From Sinorhizobium alkalisoli (GTDB lineage Bacteria; Pseudomonadota; Alphaproteobacteria; Rhizobiales; Rhizobiaceae): DNA of 64,000 nt. The DNA is taken from NCBI RefSeq assembly GCF_008932245.1, contig NZ_CP034909.1, forward strand, positions 2,488,501-2,552,500, in the 5' to 3' direction. The stretch's first letter is position 1, and every line of letters starts with the position of its first letter. Position numbers and translations under genes: made by a program. Of this stretch, positions 1 to 8,450 are shown in pieces. The notes below the pieces were generated by a model that was not told where the DNA came from, ran no database searches, and was given only the letters and a program-made list of their open reading frames with translations.

Positions 1-67
1 ATGTTGAAATGAGATCGCCAGTTGCGATAAGAATTCCCCTCATTGGTTCTTCAACGGACACAATCGC

Positions 68-967
68 ATGGAACATCTCAACGGCATCCCGGTGTTTGTC
101 GAGGCGGCGGAGGCCGGCGGCTTCTCCGCTGCGGCGGAGCGGCTGAACCTTTCACGCTCAGCCGTCGGCAAGACGATCGCCCGGCTCGAGCAGAAGTTCG
201 GCGTCCGCCTCTTCCATCGCACCACCCGGGCGCAGAGCCTGACCGAGGAGGGCCAGCTCTTCTATGAGAGCTGCCAGAGAGCGCTCGGCGAAATCCGCAG
301 CGCCGAAGCCCTTCTCGAATCCGGGAGACAGGAAATCCGTGGCCGATTGCGGATCTCCATGCCGGTGCTCTTCGGCCGCCAATGCGTGGCACCGCTCTTT
401 CGGGACCTGTTGCGCAGCCACCCGCATCTCGAGCTCGATCTGTCCTTCAGCGATCGCGTCATCGACCTTCTCGACGAAGGCTTCGATCTTGCCATCCGCA
501 ACGGTTCATTGGGCAACGATTCCGGGCTGATGACGCGTGCCGTCGCCGAGCAGCGCATGACAGTCTGTGCCTCTCCCGCCTATCTCGCGGCGCGCGGTGC
601 GCCGCATACCGTGGCAGACCTCGCATCCCACGATGCGGTGGTCTACTGCCGCGGCGGCCAACAGCGACCATGGTCCTTTCCTGTCGAAGGCAGGACCGCC
701 GAGACGATCTTGCCGAAGACCCGGTTGCGGCTCGACGATCTCGCGGCGATCGCTGATGCGGCAGCCGAGGGCATCGGCCTTGCCTGGCTGCCCTGCTGGC
801 TGGTGCGCGAGCGCGTGCAACGCGGTGAACTCGTCCGCGTCCTGAGCGATCGGCCCGGTCTCGTTTTCAAGGTGCATGCCGTATGGCCGCGAACGCGGCT
901 GCTGTTGCCGAAATTGCGGGTGGCGATCGACGCCCTCGCCGCGGGTCTGCCGCGCATCATGGAATAG
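68..967 (+). CDS. LysR family transcriptional regulator
   Basis: A 299-residue protein of the usual LysR length. Residues 1-60 form the winged helix-turn-helix (GGFSAAAERLNLSRSAVGKT, then the R-LF-RTTR wing), and about 90-290 form the periplasmic-binding-like effector domain. The sequence pattern (SMPVLFGR, then DLAIRNG) is that of the large CrgA/DsdC-like group of LysR proteins, whose ligands cannot be predicted from sequence. The ATG at 68 fits the start of the HTH. Its target genes probably lie left of the window, because the next gene to the right is a cyclase on the same strand without an obvious shared promoter. The function beyond DNA binding is not known. Confidence 0.93.
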   Translation: MEHLNGIPVFVEAAEAGGFSAAAERLNLSRSAVGKTIARLEQKFGVRLFHRTTRAQSLTEEGQLFYESCQRALGEIRSAEALLESGRQEIRGRLRISMPVLFGRQCVAPLFRDLLRSHPHLELDLSFSDRVIDLLDEGFDLAIRNGSLGNDSGLMTRAVAEQRMTVCASPAYLAARGAPHTVADLASHDAVVYCRGGQQRPWSFPVEGRTAETILPKTRLRLDDLAAIADAAAEGIGLAWLPCWLVRERVQRGELVRVLSDRPGLVFKVHAVWPRTRLLLPKLRVAIDALAAGLPRIME

Positions 968-1145
968 ATGCGCTGGCCACGCCTAGGCGTTCGAATCTCA
1001 GCATATTCCTTAGATTGAGGGGATTTTCGCGCGAACACGAACGCTAAACAGATTGTGTAGAAAACGTAAGTTGTCGCCACCCGCAATCTGGTCGATAAGG
1101 GGAAAAACCAGCAGCGGCCGGCCGCCGCAGACCCGGGCAAACTGT

Positions 1146-2819
1146 TTGACTATCATTTCCGCCAGCACGCGCAAGAAGACACACCTGATCTCCGGTGCCG
1201 TTCTCGGCATCTTCGTGCTCTCGCATTTCACCAATCACTCGCTTGGCCTGATCTCCATCGGTGCGATGGAAGCCGGTCGGCGTGTCTTCACATTCTTCTG
1301 GCAAAGCATACCAGGAACCGTTCTGCTCTACGGCGCCTTGCTCCTGCACTTCGTGATGGCCCTCGACAGTCTCTATCGCCGCCAGACTCTCAGGATGCCC
1401 ATCGGCGAGGCCCTGAAGATCGCCTTTGGCCTGAGCCTGCCCTTCTTGCTGATACCCCATGTGGTCGCCACACGGGTGGAGCCGTTCCTGACCGGGATCG
1501 GTGCCGATTATCCCGGCATTCTGCGCGCACAGTGGTCGAGTTCGGTCGGCACAACCCGCCAGACGATCGCGCTGCTGTTCGTATGGAGCCACGCTTGTCT
1601 TGGTGCCTGGTTCTGGACGCGCGGCCGAGACTGGTTTCCGCGATACGAGATCCTGCTCTATACCGTTGCCCTGCTCGTACCCATCTTCGCGCTGCTTGGC
1701 TTCGTCAACGGCGCCCGTTCCCTCGTCCGCGACTATGCCGAACATGGCGCCTATGGCGACACGGCCTATGTCAATGAGCGGCAGCGCCTCGATCCCGCCC
1801 TTGCCGAAAACATCCGGCTCGCCTTCTATGCCGGCTTTGCCGGCCTGATCGGCGGCACCCTGGCGCTGCGCGCCATGCCCGCGCGCGGCCGCATCCGCGT
1901 TCGCTATCCGGATGGGCGCGTGGCGGCGGTCAGCCTCGGCTTCAGCGTGCTCGAGGCGAGCCGCGCCGCCGGTTTCCCCCATGTCTCGGTCTGCGGCGGC
2001 CGCGGCCGGTGCTCGACCTGCCGCGTACGCGTCATTGAGGGCCTCGAGGGCCACCCGGCGCCGGAGGCCGCGGAATTTGCGACCCTCAGCCGGATCGGCG
2101 CCCCCGACAATGTCCGCCTGGCCTGCCAGTTCCGGCCCACCCACAATGTCACGGTCGTGCCCATTCTCGATACCGACAGCCTCGGGATCAAGACGCAGAT
2201 TGCCCGCCAGAACGGCGGCGGGCGCGAGCGGCGCGTCGCCGTGCTCTTCTGCGACCTGCGCGATTTCACCCGCATCGCCGAGCACCGGTTGCCCTACGAC
2301 ACTGTGTTCCTGCTCAACCGCTATTTCGCAATGATCGGCGAGGCGGTCGAGGGGTCGGGCGGCGTTGTCGACAAATTCATCGGTGACGGCGCATTGGCGA
2401 TTTTCGGATTGAAGAGCTCTTACAAAGACGCCTGCCTGCAATCGCTGACCGCCGCCATGCGGTTGTCGGAAGGCGTGGAGGCGCTTAACCAGACGTTCGA
2501 AGCTGAACTCCAGCAGCCGCTGCGGCTCGCAATCGGCCTGCATGCCGGGCGGGCGATCATCGGCGAGATGGGTTACGGCCAGGCGACATCGCTGACTGCA
2601 GTCGGCGACACGATCAACACCGCAAGCCGGCTGGAGGGCCTGGCGAAGGAGCATGACGCGGAGCTTGCCGTCTCCGTCGAGCTCGTTAACCGCGCCGGCG
2701 TCAGCCTCGAGGGCAATCGCCGTCTGGATATCGGCCTGCGCGGCCGCCAAGCACGGCTCGAAATCTGGATCCTCGAAAACGCCGGGGCAATATCAAACGC
2801 GCTCCCGGCAGAGGATTGA
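1146..2819 (+). CDS. cyaC: Membrane adenylate cyclase with haem-b-like anchor and 2Fe-2S ferredoxin domain (CyaC type)
   Basis: Class III nucleotide cyclase predicted to make cAMP in response to redox state. Counting from a longer in-frame TTG at 1053, residues 45-275 form about six membrane helices with histidines at 58, 62, 99, 136 and 180, resembling the SdhC/FrdC-type diheme cytochrome b anchor. Residues 280-370 are a plant-type ferredoxin domain with cysteines 314, 320, 323 and 358 (C-x5-C-x2-C...C). The C-terminal catalytic domain starts near 392, with metal-binding Asp401 and Asp445 and the adenine-specifying Lys441. Known: Sinorhizobium meliloti CyaC is a quinone-responsive cyclase with a diheme-b anchor, and this protein matches that architecture. 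The start is uncertain: a TTG at 1146 begins just before the first helix, and no good ribosome site is visible at either position. Confidence 0.85.
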   Translation: MTIISASTRKKTHLISGAVLGIFVLSHFTNHSLGLISIGAMEAGRRVFTFFWQSIPGTVLLYGALLLHFVMALDSLYRRQTLRMPIGEALKIAFGLSLPFLLIPHVVATRVEPFLTGIGADYPGILRAQWSSSVGTTRQTIALLFVWSHACLGAWFWTRGRDWFPRYEILLYTVALLVPIFALLGFVNGARSLVRDYAEHGAYGDTAYVNERQRLDPALAENIRLAFYAGFAGLIGGTLALRAMPARGRIRVRYPDGRVAAVSLGFSVLEASRAAGFPHVSVCGGRGRCSTCRVRVIEGLEGHPAPEAAEFATLSRIGAPDNVRLACQFRPTHNVTVVPILDTDSLGIKTQIARQNGGGRERRVAVLFCDLRDFTRIAEHRLPYDTVFLLNRYFAMIGEAVEGSGGVVDKFIGDGALAIFGLKSSYKDACLQSLTAAMRLSEGVEALNQTFEAELQQPLRLAIGLHAGRAIIGEMGYGQATSLTAVGDTINTASRLEGLAKEHDAELAVSVELVNRAGVSLEGNRRLDIGLRGRQARLEIWILENAGAISNALPAED

Positions 2820-2835
2820 GCCATCATCGGTTGCC

Positions 2836-2866
2836 CCCTCACCCTCTCGCGGCAGCGGGATGAGGG
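2836..2866. terminator. Hairpin between convergent genes
   Basis: Inverted repeat ccctca ... tgaggg (arms 2836-2841 and 2861-2866) lies in the 76-base gap between the convergent cyclase and rutR genes. The arms are short and there is no clear T-run, so it may act as a two-way terminator or be part of a dispersed repeat. Confidence 0.4.
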
Positions 2867-2895
2867 ACGAAGATGACCCGCAAACGCCGACGTAC

Positions 2896-3537
2896 CTACT
2901 CCCGCACCTGCAGGCCATCGATGAACAGCCGTTCGAGGAACCGCGCCGCATCCTCGAAGCGCCCGTCACCGGCATGCTCCTGGCCGAGGACGGCGCGCAC
3001 CTGCACGTCGAAGTCGGCGTAATGCTGCGTCGTCGACCAAATCGCGAAGATCAGGTGATAGGGATCGCATTTGGCGATCTTGCCCGCCTTCGCCCAGGCC
3101 CTGATCACCTCGGCCTTATCGTCGACCAGTTGCTTCAGAGGTCCTTTCAGTTCGTCCTCGATATGCGGTGCTCCCTGAAGCACCTCATTGGCGAAGAGGC
3201 GGCTTTCACGTGGGTAATCCCGCGCAAGTTCGAGCTTGCGCCGGATATAGCTTCGGATCTCGGCAACGGGATTGCCGCCTGCGTCGAGCGCGCGCAGCGG
3301 ATCGAGCCAGGTGTCGAGCACTCGGTCGATCAGGGCGCGGTGCATCGCCTCCTTGGTGCGGAAATAATAAAGCAGGTTCGGTTTCGACATGCCGGCGACC
3401 TCGGCGATCTGATCGATGGTCGAGCCGCGGAAGCCGTGCGCGGAGAAGACCTCCAGCGCCGCTTCCAAGATCTGCTCCTCCTTCTCCTCCTGAATACGCG
3501 TGCGCCTTTGGGTCTTGGCCGCTCTTGGAAGTACCAT
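2896..3537 (-). CDS. rutR: RutR-type TetR regulator of pyrimidine catabolism
   Basis: TetR-family repressor of 213 residues from the start chosen here. It carries the Escherichia coli RutR landmarks along its whole length: an HTH ending in SKPNLLYYF, then IRRKLELARDYP, RLFANE, and HLIFAIWSTTQHYADFDVQV. E. coli RutR (212 residues) senses uracil and thymine and controls pyrimidine use, so uracil/thymine are the likely ligands. The reading frame extends 47 codons further upstream, but the ATG at 3537 is preceded by a strong GGGGGAGAG ribosome site and gives the family length. It is divergent from the amidohydrolase/dihydropyrimidinase genes, with a RutR-like operator between them. Confidence 0.93.
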   Translation of the reverse strand: MVLPRAAKTQRRTRIQEEKEEQILEAALEVFSAHGFRGSTIDQIAEVAGMSKPNLLYYFRTKEAMHRALIDRVLDTWLDPLRALDAGGNPVAEIRSYIRRKLELARDYPRESRLFANEVLQGAPHIEDELKGPLKQLVDDKAEVIRAWAKAGKIAKCDPYHLIFAIWSTTQHYADFDVQVRAVLGQEHAGDGRFEDAARFLERLFIDGLQVRE

Positions 3538-3670
3538 CTCTCCCCCTGTCGATGCCCGCACCGGATCGGAAAGGGACCCGATCTGCCCGAAATTCGGACG
3601 CGCCATTTTATGGGCAGCAGTTCCGATTTTTTCTTTTTCCCGCTTGAGTGCCGCCGCGGAAGCTGTAATG

Positions 3671-3686
3671 TTTACCAACCGGTCAA
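3671..3686. promoter_or_regulatory. RutR operator
   Basis: The sequence TTTACCAACCGGTCAA matches the established E. coli RutR consensus TTGACCA-NN-TGGTCAA at 12 of 14 fixed positions and has dyad symmetry. It lies between divergent rutR (start 3537) and the amidohydrolase gene (start 3815), where a repressor of both would be expected to bind. Confidence 0.8.
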
Positions 3687-3814
3687 ATTATCAGCCAGAA
3701 CGCCAATAAAGGCAACGGCTGTTAGAAGGGCATAAAACAAAGCTCAGATTTGGCCAACGGGAACATGAGGGCTATCCCCGGGGGAGGGCCCAGCCGAAAT
3801 CAGAGGAGAACGCC

Positions 3815-5065
3815 ATGGCAGCACCTGGCGAGAATAGGCGCGTCAATGCCGACCGCCTGTGGGATTCGTTGATGGAAATGGCGAAGATCGGCCCAGGCGT
3901 CGCTGGCGGTAACAATCGCCAGACTTTGACGGATGCCGACGGCGAAGCCCGACGGCTCTTTCAGTCCTGGTGCGCGGCGGCCGGGCTCACCATGGGTGTC
4001 GACAAAATGGGCACCATGTTCATGACTCGCCCCGGAACCGATCCCGATGCCCTGCCCGTCCATATCGGCTCCCATCTCGATACCCAGCCGACCGGCGGCA
4101 AGTTCGACGGCGTGCTCGGGGTGTTAAGCGGCCTCGAGGTCGTGCGCACGATGAACGATCTCGGGATCAGGACCAGGCGCCCGATCGTCGTTACCAACTG
4201 GACCAATGAGGAAGGCGCGCGCTTCGCGCCGGCAATGCTTGCCTCCGGGGTCTTCGCCGGCGTCCACACGCTCGACTATGCCTATGCCCGCAAGGATCCC
4301 GAAGGAAAGATCTTCGGCGACGAGTTAAAGCGCATCGGCTGGGTCGGCGACGAAGACGTCGGCGATCGCAAGATGCACGCCTATTTCGAATATCACATCG
4401 AACAGGGGCCGATCCTCGAAGCCGAGAACAAAGAGATCGGCGTCGTCACCCACTGTCAGGGTCTCTGGTGGCTCGAGTTCACGCTGACCGGCCGGGAGGC
4501 CCATACCGGCTCGACGCCGATGAACATGCGCGTCAATGCCGGGCTCGCCATGGCGCGCATCCTCGAAATGGTGCAGACCGTCGCCATTGAAAATCAGCCG
4601 GGAGCCGTCGGCGGCGTCGGCCAGATGTTCTTCTCGCCGAATTCTCGCAACGTGCTGCCGGGCAAGGTCGTTTTCACCGTCGACATCCGCTCGCCCGACC
4701 AGGCCAAGCTCGACGGCATGCGCGCGCGCATCGAGGCGGAAGCGCCGAAGATCTGCGAGCCCCTTGGCGTCGGGTGTGCCATCGAGGCGGTCGGCCATTT
4801 CGACCCGGTCACCTTCGATCCCAAGCTGGTCTCAACCGTCCGCGGCGCCGCCGAGAAGCTCGGCTACAGCCATATGAACATCATTTCCGGTGCAGGGCAC
4901 GACGCCTGCTGGGCGGCAAAAGTCGCCCCGACGACGATGATCATGTGCCCCTGCGTCGGAGGGTTGAGCCACAACGAGGCCGAGGACATTTCAAAGGAAT
5001 GGGCCGTGGCCGGCGCCGACGTCCTATTCCACGCCGTGCTCGAAACGGCGGAAGTCGTCGAGTGA
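3815..5065 (+). CDS. Zn-dependent N-carbamoyl amidohydrolase (beta-ureidopropionase / HyuC family)
   Basis: M20-family metallo-amidohydrolase of 416 residues, predicted to cleave N-carbamoyl-beta-alanine (or related ureido acids) to beta-alanine, CO2 and ammonia, the last step of reductive pyrimidine degradation. Metal-site motifs: GSHLDTQPTGG (His87), FDGV (Asp98), NEEGARF (Glu132/133), HIEQGP (His194) and a late HNEAEDI. The ATG at 3815 has a GAGGAG ribosome site. It sits directly upstream of dihydropyrimidinase and downstream of a RutR operator, which favours the pyrimidine role over allantoate or hydantoin-derived substrates, although the family is hard to divide by sequence alone. The dihydropyrimidine dehydrogenase needed for the first step is not in this window. 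Confidence 0.9.
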   Translation: MAAPGENRRVNADRLWDSLMEMAKIGPGVAGGNNRQTLTDADGEARRLFQSWCAAAGLTMGVDKMGTMFMTRPGTDPDALPVHIGSHLDTQPTGGKFDGVLGVLSGLEVVRTMNDLGIRTRRPIVVTNWTNEEGARFAPAMLASGVFAGVHTLDYAYARKDPEGKIFGDELKRIGWVGDEDVGDRKMHAYFEYHIEQGPILEAENKEIGVVTHCQGLWWLEFTLTGREAHTGSTPMNMRVNAGLAMARILEMVQTVAIENQPGAVGGVGQMFFSPNSRNVLPGKVVFTVDIRSPDQAKLDGMRARIEAEAPKICEPLGVGCAIEAVGHFDPVTFDPKLVSTVRGAAEKLGYSHMNIISGAGHDACWAAKVAPTTMIMCPCVGGLSHNEAEDISKEWAVAGADVLFHAVLETAEVVE

Positions 5066-5147
5066 GAATTGCTGCAGCGGGACGGAAATTCCGCCCGTTT
5101 GGCTGGTGGCCTACCGCCGCCCAACAGATCATTGCGAGGAAAGAACA

Positions 5148-6602
5148 ATGAGCACCGTCATCAAGGGTGGAACCATCGTCACAGCCGACCTGACCTACAA
5201 GGCCGACATCAAGGTCGAAGGCGGCAAGATCGTCGAAATCGGCCCCAATCTCTCGGGCGCCGAAACGCTTGACGCGACCGGCTGCTACGTGATGCCGGGC
5301 GGCATCGACCCGCATACCCATCTCGAAATGCCCTTCATGGGCACCTATTCCTCCGACGATTTCGAGAGTGGCACGCGCGCGGCTCTGGCCGGCGGCACAA
5401 CCATGGTCGTCGATTTCGCCCTCCCCTCGCCCGGCCAGTCGCTGCTCGAAGCCCTCACCATGTGGGACAACAAGTCGACTCGCGCCAATTGCGACTATTC
5501 CTTCCACATGGCGATCACCTGGTGGGGCGAACAGGTTTTCAATGAGATGGAGACCATCGTCAAGGATAAGGGCATCAACACCTTCAAGCACTTCATGGCC
5601 TATAAGGGCGCGCTGATGGTGGACGACGACGAGATGTTCTCGTCGTTCCAGCGCTGCGCCGCGCTCGGCGCGCTGCCGCTTGTTCACGCCGAAAACGGCG
5701 ACGTGGTGGCGCAACTGCAAGCGAAACTGCTCGCGGACGGCAACAATGGCCCCGAGGCGCATGCCTATTCGCGGCCGGCCGAGGTCGAGGGCGAAGCCAC
5801 CAACCGCGCGATCATGATCGCCGACATGGCCGGCTGTCCCGTCTATATCGTCCATACTTCCTGCGAGCAGGCGCACGAGGCGATCCGCCGCGCCCGCGCC
5901 AAGGGCATGCGCGTCTTCGGCGAGCCGTTGATCCAGCATCTGACGCTCGACGAGAGCGAATATCTCAACAAGGACTGGGACCACGCCGCCCGCCGGGTGA
6001 TGTCGCCGCCCTTCCGCAACAAAGCGCATCAGGACAGCCTCTGGGCGGGGCTTGCCTCCGGCTCGCTGCAGGTGGTCGCAACCGACCATTGCGCCTTCAC
6101 GACGGCGCAGAAGCGCTTCGGCGTCGGCGACTTCACCAAGATCCCGAACGGCACCGGCGGGCTGGAGGATCGCATGCCGATGCTCTGGACCTATGGCGTC
6201 GCGACCGGTCGGATCACCATGAACGAATTCGTCGCGGTGACGTCCACCAACATCGCCAAGATCCTCAACATCTATCCGAAAAAGGGCGCAATACTCGTCG
6301 GCGCCGATGCCGACCTCGTCGTCTGGGATCCGAAGCGCTCGAAGACGATCTCGGCCAAGACCCAGCAATCGGCGATCGACTACAACGTTTTCGAGGGCAA
6401 GACGGTTACCGGTCTGCCGCGCTTCACGCTGACGCGCGGCGTTGTCGCAATCGAGGAAGGCACGGTGAAAACCCACGAAGGCCATGGCGAATTCGTCCGT
6501 CGCGATCCCTTCCCGGCCGTCAGCACGGCGCTCACGACCTGGAAGGAAGTGACGGCGCCGCGCGCGGTGCAGCGTACCGGCATCCCGGCAAGCGGCGTCT
6601 GA
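5148..6602 (+). CDS. hydA: Dihydropyrimidinase (D-hydantoinase)
   Basis: Cyclic amidohydrolase of 484 residues that opens dihydrouracil/dihydrothymine to the N-carbamoyl-beta-amino acid, the substrate of the enzyme encoded just upstream. All binuclear zinc ligands are visible: DPHTHLE (His56, His58), the carbamylated lysine in FMAYKG (Lys153), VHAENG (His180), IVHTSC (His236) and ATDHC (Asp313). The start at 5148 (MSTVIKGG) follows an AGGAAAG ribosome site; a longer frame to 5106 has no support. It is likely co-transcribed with the amidohydrolase, 82 bases upstream, and so under RutR control. Confidence 0.95.
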   Translation: MSTVIKGGTIVTADLTYKADIKVEGGKIVEIGPNLSGAETLDATGCYVMPGGIDPHTHLEMPFMGTYSSDDFESGTRAALAGGTTMVVDFALPSPGQSLLEALTMWDNKSTRANCDYSFHMAITWWGEQVFNEMETIVKDKGINTFKHFMAYKGALMVDDDEMFSSFQRCAALGALPLVHAENGDVVAQLQAKLLADGNNGPEAHAYSRPAEVEGEATNRAIMIADMAGCPVYIVHTSCEQAHEAIRRARAKGMRVFGEPLIQHLTLDESEYLNKDWDHAARRVMSPPFRNKAHQDSLWAGLASGSLQVVATDHCAFTTAQKRFGVGDFTKIPNGTGGLEDRMPMLWTYGVATGRITMNEFVAVTSTNIAKILNIYPKKGAILVGADADLVVWDPKRSKTISAKTQQSAIDYNVFEGKTVTGLPRFTLTRGVVAIEEGTVKTHEGHGEFVRRDPFPAVSTALTTWKEVTAPRAVQRTGIPASGV

Positions 6603-6618
6603 CGCGATGCCGCATCCG

Positions 6619-7053
6619 TCATTGGTCAGGCGCGAAAGGATCGGCCGGCACAAGTCCCTCCAGTTCCGGCAGCAGCACGACGCTCTCCTGCTCCTTCGGA
6701 TCCGTCCGGGCGATCACTGCGGTGCAGGGGCTGTCGGAGAGGTTCGCCGGCAGATGCGGCACGCCGGCGGGGATGTAGAACATCTCGCCGGCCTTGACGA
6801 CCACATGCTCCTCGAGCCGGTCGCCGAACCAGGTGTGCGCCTCGCCGGAGAGCACGTAAATCGCTGTCTCGTGGCTCTCATGGAGATGCGCCTTGGCGCG
6901 GGCGCCCGGCGGCATGGTCAGGAGATGCATGCAGATGCCCGTCGACCCCACCGTCTCCGCGGCAATGCCTTCGAAATAGTTGAGCCCCTGCTTTCCGGCG
7001 TAACCGTTGCCCGGGCGCACCACGCGACAGCCAGGATTGGATGATCGAGACAT
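6619..7053 (-). CDS. Single-domain cupin protein
   Basis: A 144-residue protein with one conserved double-stranded beta-helix. Cupin motif 1 is seen as HLHESHETAIYVLSG (His, His and Glu metal ligands) and motif 2 as GEMFYIPAGVPHLPAN (His). The function is unknown; small cupins of this type bind a metal and often act in sugar, amino acid or ureide metabolism. The ATG at 7053 is preceded by GGAGAAG. It is convergent with dihydropyrimidinase and divergent from the ABC transporter operon, so it may belong to the same pyrimidine regulon, but that is inference from position only. Confidence 0.85.
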   Translation of the reverse strand: MSRSSNPGCRVVRPGNGYAGKQGLNYFEGIAAETVGSTGICMHLLTMPPGARAKAHLHESHETAIYVLSGEAHTWFGDRLEEHVVVKAGEMFYIPAGVPHLPANLSDSPCTAVIARTDPKEQESVVLLPELEGLVPADPFAPDQ

Positions 7054-7174
7054 GAATCTTCTCCAGAATTCGCTGAAAAACCCGCAACCGGAGCCGTCTG
7101 CGGCAAATCCGCGATTGCATGTTGCGCGCCCTGATAGCAGTCTGGCACAGACGAATGAGAATGAGAATTCACCG

Positions 7175-7966
7175 ATGACATCCAATCCCGCTTCCGTCGT
7201 CTCGGCCCGGAACCTTGGGCTGACGTTCGAGACGAGCGACGGGCCGGTCAACGCGCTCACCGGCGTCAACCTCGACGTCGGCAAGGGCGACTTCGTTTCG
7301 TTCATCGGTCCCTCCGGCTGCGGCAAGACGACGTTCCTGCGCGTCATCGCCGACCTGGAAAAGCCGACCTCCGGTTCGATCGCCGTCAACGGCCTGACGC
7401 CTGAGGACGCTCGCCGCAAGCGGGCCTATGGCTATGTCTTCCAGGCAGCCGCCCTTTATCCCTGGCGGACGATCGAGAAGAACGTCGCGCTTCCGCTCGA
7501 AATCATGGGTTACTCGCGGGAAGAGAAAAAGGCGCGGATCGAACGGACGCTGGAGCTCGTCAACCTTGCAGGCTTCGGCAAGAAATATCCCTGGCAGCTT
7601 TCCGGCGGCATGCAGCAGCGCGCCTCGATCGCCCGCGCGCTTGCCTTCGACGCCGATCTCCTGTTGATGGACGAGCCCTTCGGCGCGCTCGACGAAATCG
7701 TCCGCGATCACTTGAACGAACAGTTGCTCAAGCTCTGGGCCGCAACCAGCAAGACGATCTGCTTCGTGACGCACTCGATCCCCGAGGCCGTCTACCTCTC
7801 GACCAGGATCGTCGTCATGAGCCCCCGCCCCGGCCGCGTTACCGACATCATCGAATCGACGTTGCCGAAGGAACGACCGCTCGGCATCCGCGAAACGCCG
7901 GAATTCCTCGAAATCGCCCATCGCGTCCGCGAGGGCTTGAGAGCGGGGCACAGCTATGAGGAATAG
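7175..7966 (+). CDS. ABC importer ATP-binding subunit (NitT/TauT family), probably for a pyrimidine
   Basis: ATPase of 263 residues: Walker A GPSGCGKTT (45-53), signature LSGGMQQRA (142-150), Walker B LLLMDEP (162-168). It is of the SsuB/NrtD/ThiZ type. Reading frames start as early as 7007, but the ATG at 7175 fits family length. It is the first gene of an operon with a GNAT enzyme, two permeases and an NMT1/THI5-like binding protein. The place of this operon beside rutR and the dihydropyrimidinase genes suggests uptake of uracil, thymine or another pyrimidine. No thiamine riboswitch is visible in the 121-base upstream gap, which argues against thiamin-precursor uptake. Confidence 0.9.
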   Translation: MTSNPASVVSARNLGLTFETSDGPVNALTGVNLDVGKGDFVSFIGPSGCGKTTFLRVIADLEKPTSGSIAVNGLTPEDARRKRAYGYVFQAAALYPWRTIEKNVALPLEIMGYSREEKKARIERTLELVNLAGFGKKYPWQLSGGMQQRASIARALAFDADLLLMDEPFGALDEIVRDHLNEQLLKLWAATSKTICFVTHSIPEAVYLSTRIVVMSPRPGRVTDIIESTLPKERPLGIRETPEFLEIAHRVREGLRAGHSYEE

Positions 7967-8450
7967 CCCCGCCTGTCCGGCGCGCTGCCGCGATGCGGAT
8001 TTGGCAGATATGGCGGTATGCGCCGGTATCCTCAGCAGCTGGATAGACGCGACGCCGTGGATGCCAAGAGTCCATTCAACAGGCGAAGTGGAGCGGTATT
8101 ACCGGGAAACTGTCTTTGCCGAGCGCTCGGTTGTCGTCGCAGAACGTGAAGTTGAAATCGCAGGCTTTCTCACTTTTTCCGACGATCACCTCGTAACGGC
8201 GCTCTATGTCGATGAACGCCACAGGGGCACTGGAGTTGGAGCCGCGTTGCTCGGCGTAGCCAAGAAGCGGTCGGGAACCGAGCTCAGACTTTGGACCTTC
8301 GAACACAATACGCGTGCTCAGCGCTTCTATGTACGCGAGGGCTTCGTGCCGGCAGGCAGAACGGCCGGTGAGAACGAGGAAGGCCTGCCGGATATACTCT
8401 ATCTTTGGCGTGCCGAACTGCCGCGCGGGAGGGAAGCGTTCCATGCGTGA
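7956..8450 (+). CDS. GNAT family N-acetyltransferase
   Basis: A 164-residue acetyltransferase with the acetyl-CoA-binding motif A (ALYVDERHRGTGVGAALL, Q/R-x-x-G-x-G/A) and a C-terminal NTRAQRFYVREGF segment typical of GNAT enzymes. The substrate is unknown. The gene overlaps the end of the ATPase gene by 11 bases and the start of the next permease gene by 8 bases, so it is translationally coupled inside the transporter operon. This suggests that it may modify the transported compound or a breakdown product, but nothing in the sequence proves that. Confidence 0.88.
   Translation: MRNSPACPARCRDADLADMAVCAGILSSWIDATPWMPRVHSTGEVERYYRETVFAERSVVVAEREVEIAGFLTFSDDHLVTALYVDERHRGTGVGAALLGVAKKRSGTELRLWTFEHNTRAQRFYVREGFVPAGRTAGENEEGLPDILYLWRAELPRGREAFHA

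Noticed and set aside
4941..6653. 570-codon minus-strand frame opposite dihydropyrimidinase
   Set aside because: Antisense shadow of a gene with a full active site.
7054..7174. Thiamine (TPP) riboswitch in front of the ThiY-like importer
   Set aside because: I looked for the conserved THI-box blocks and did not find them.
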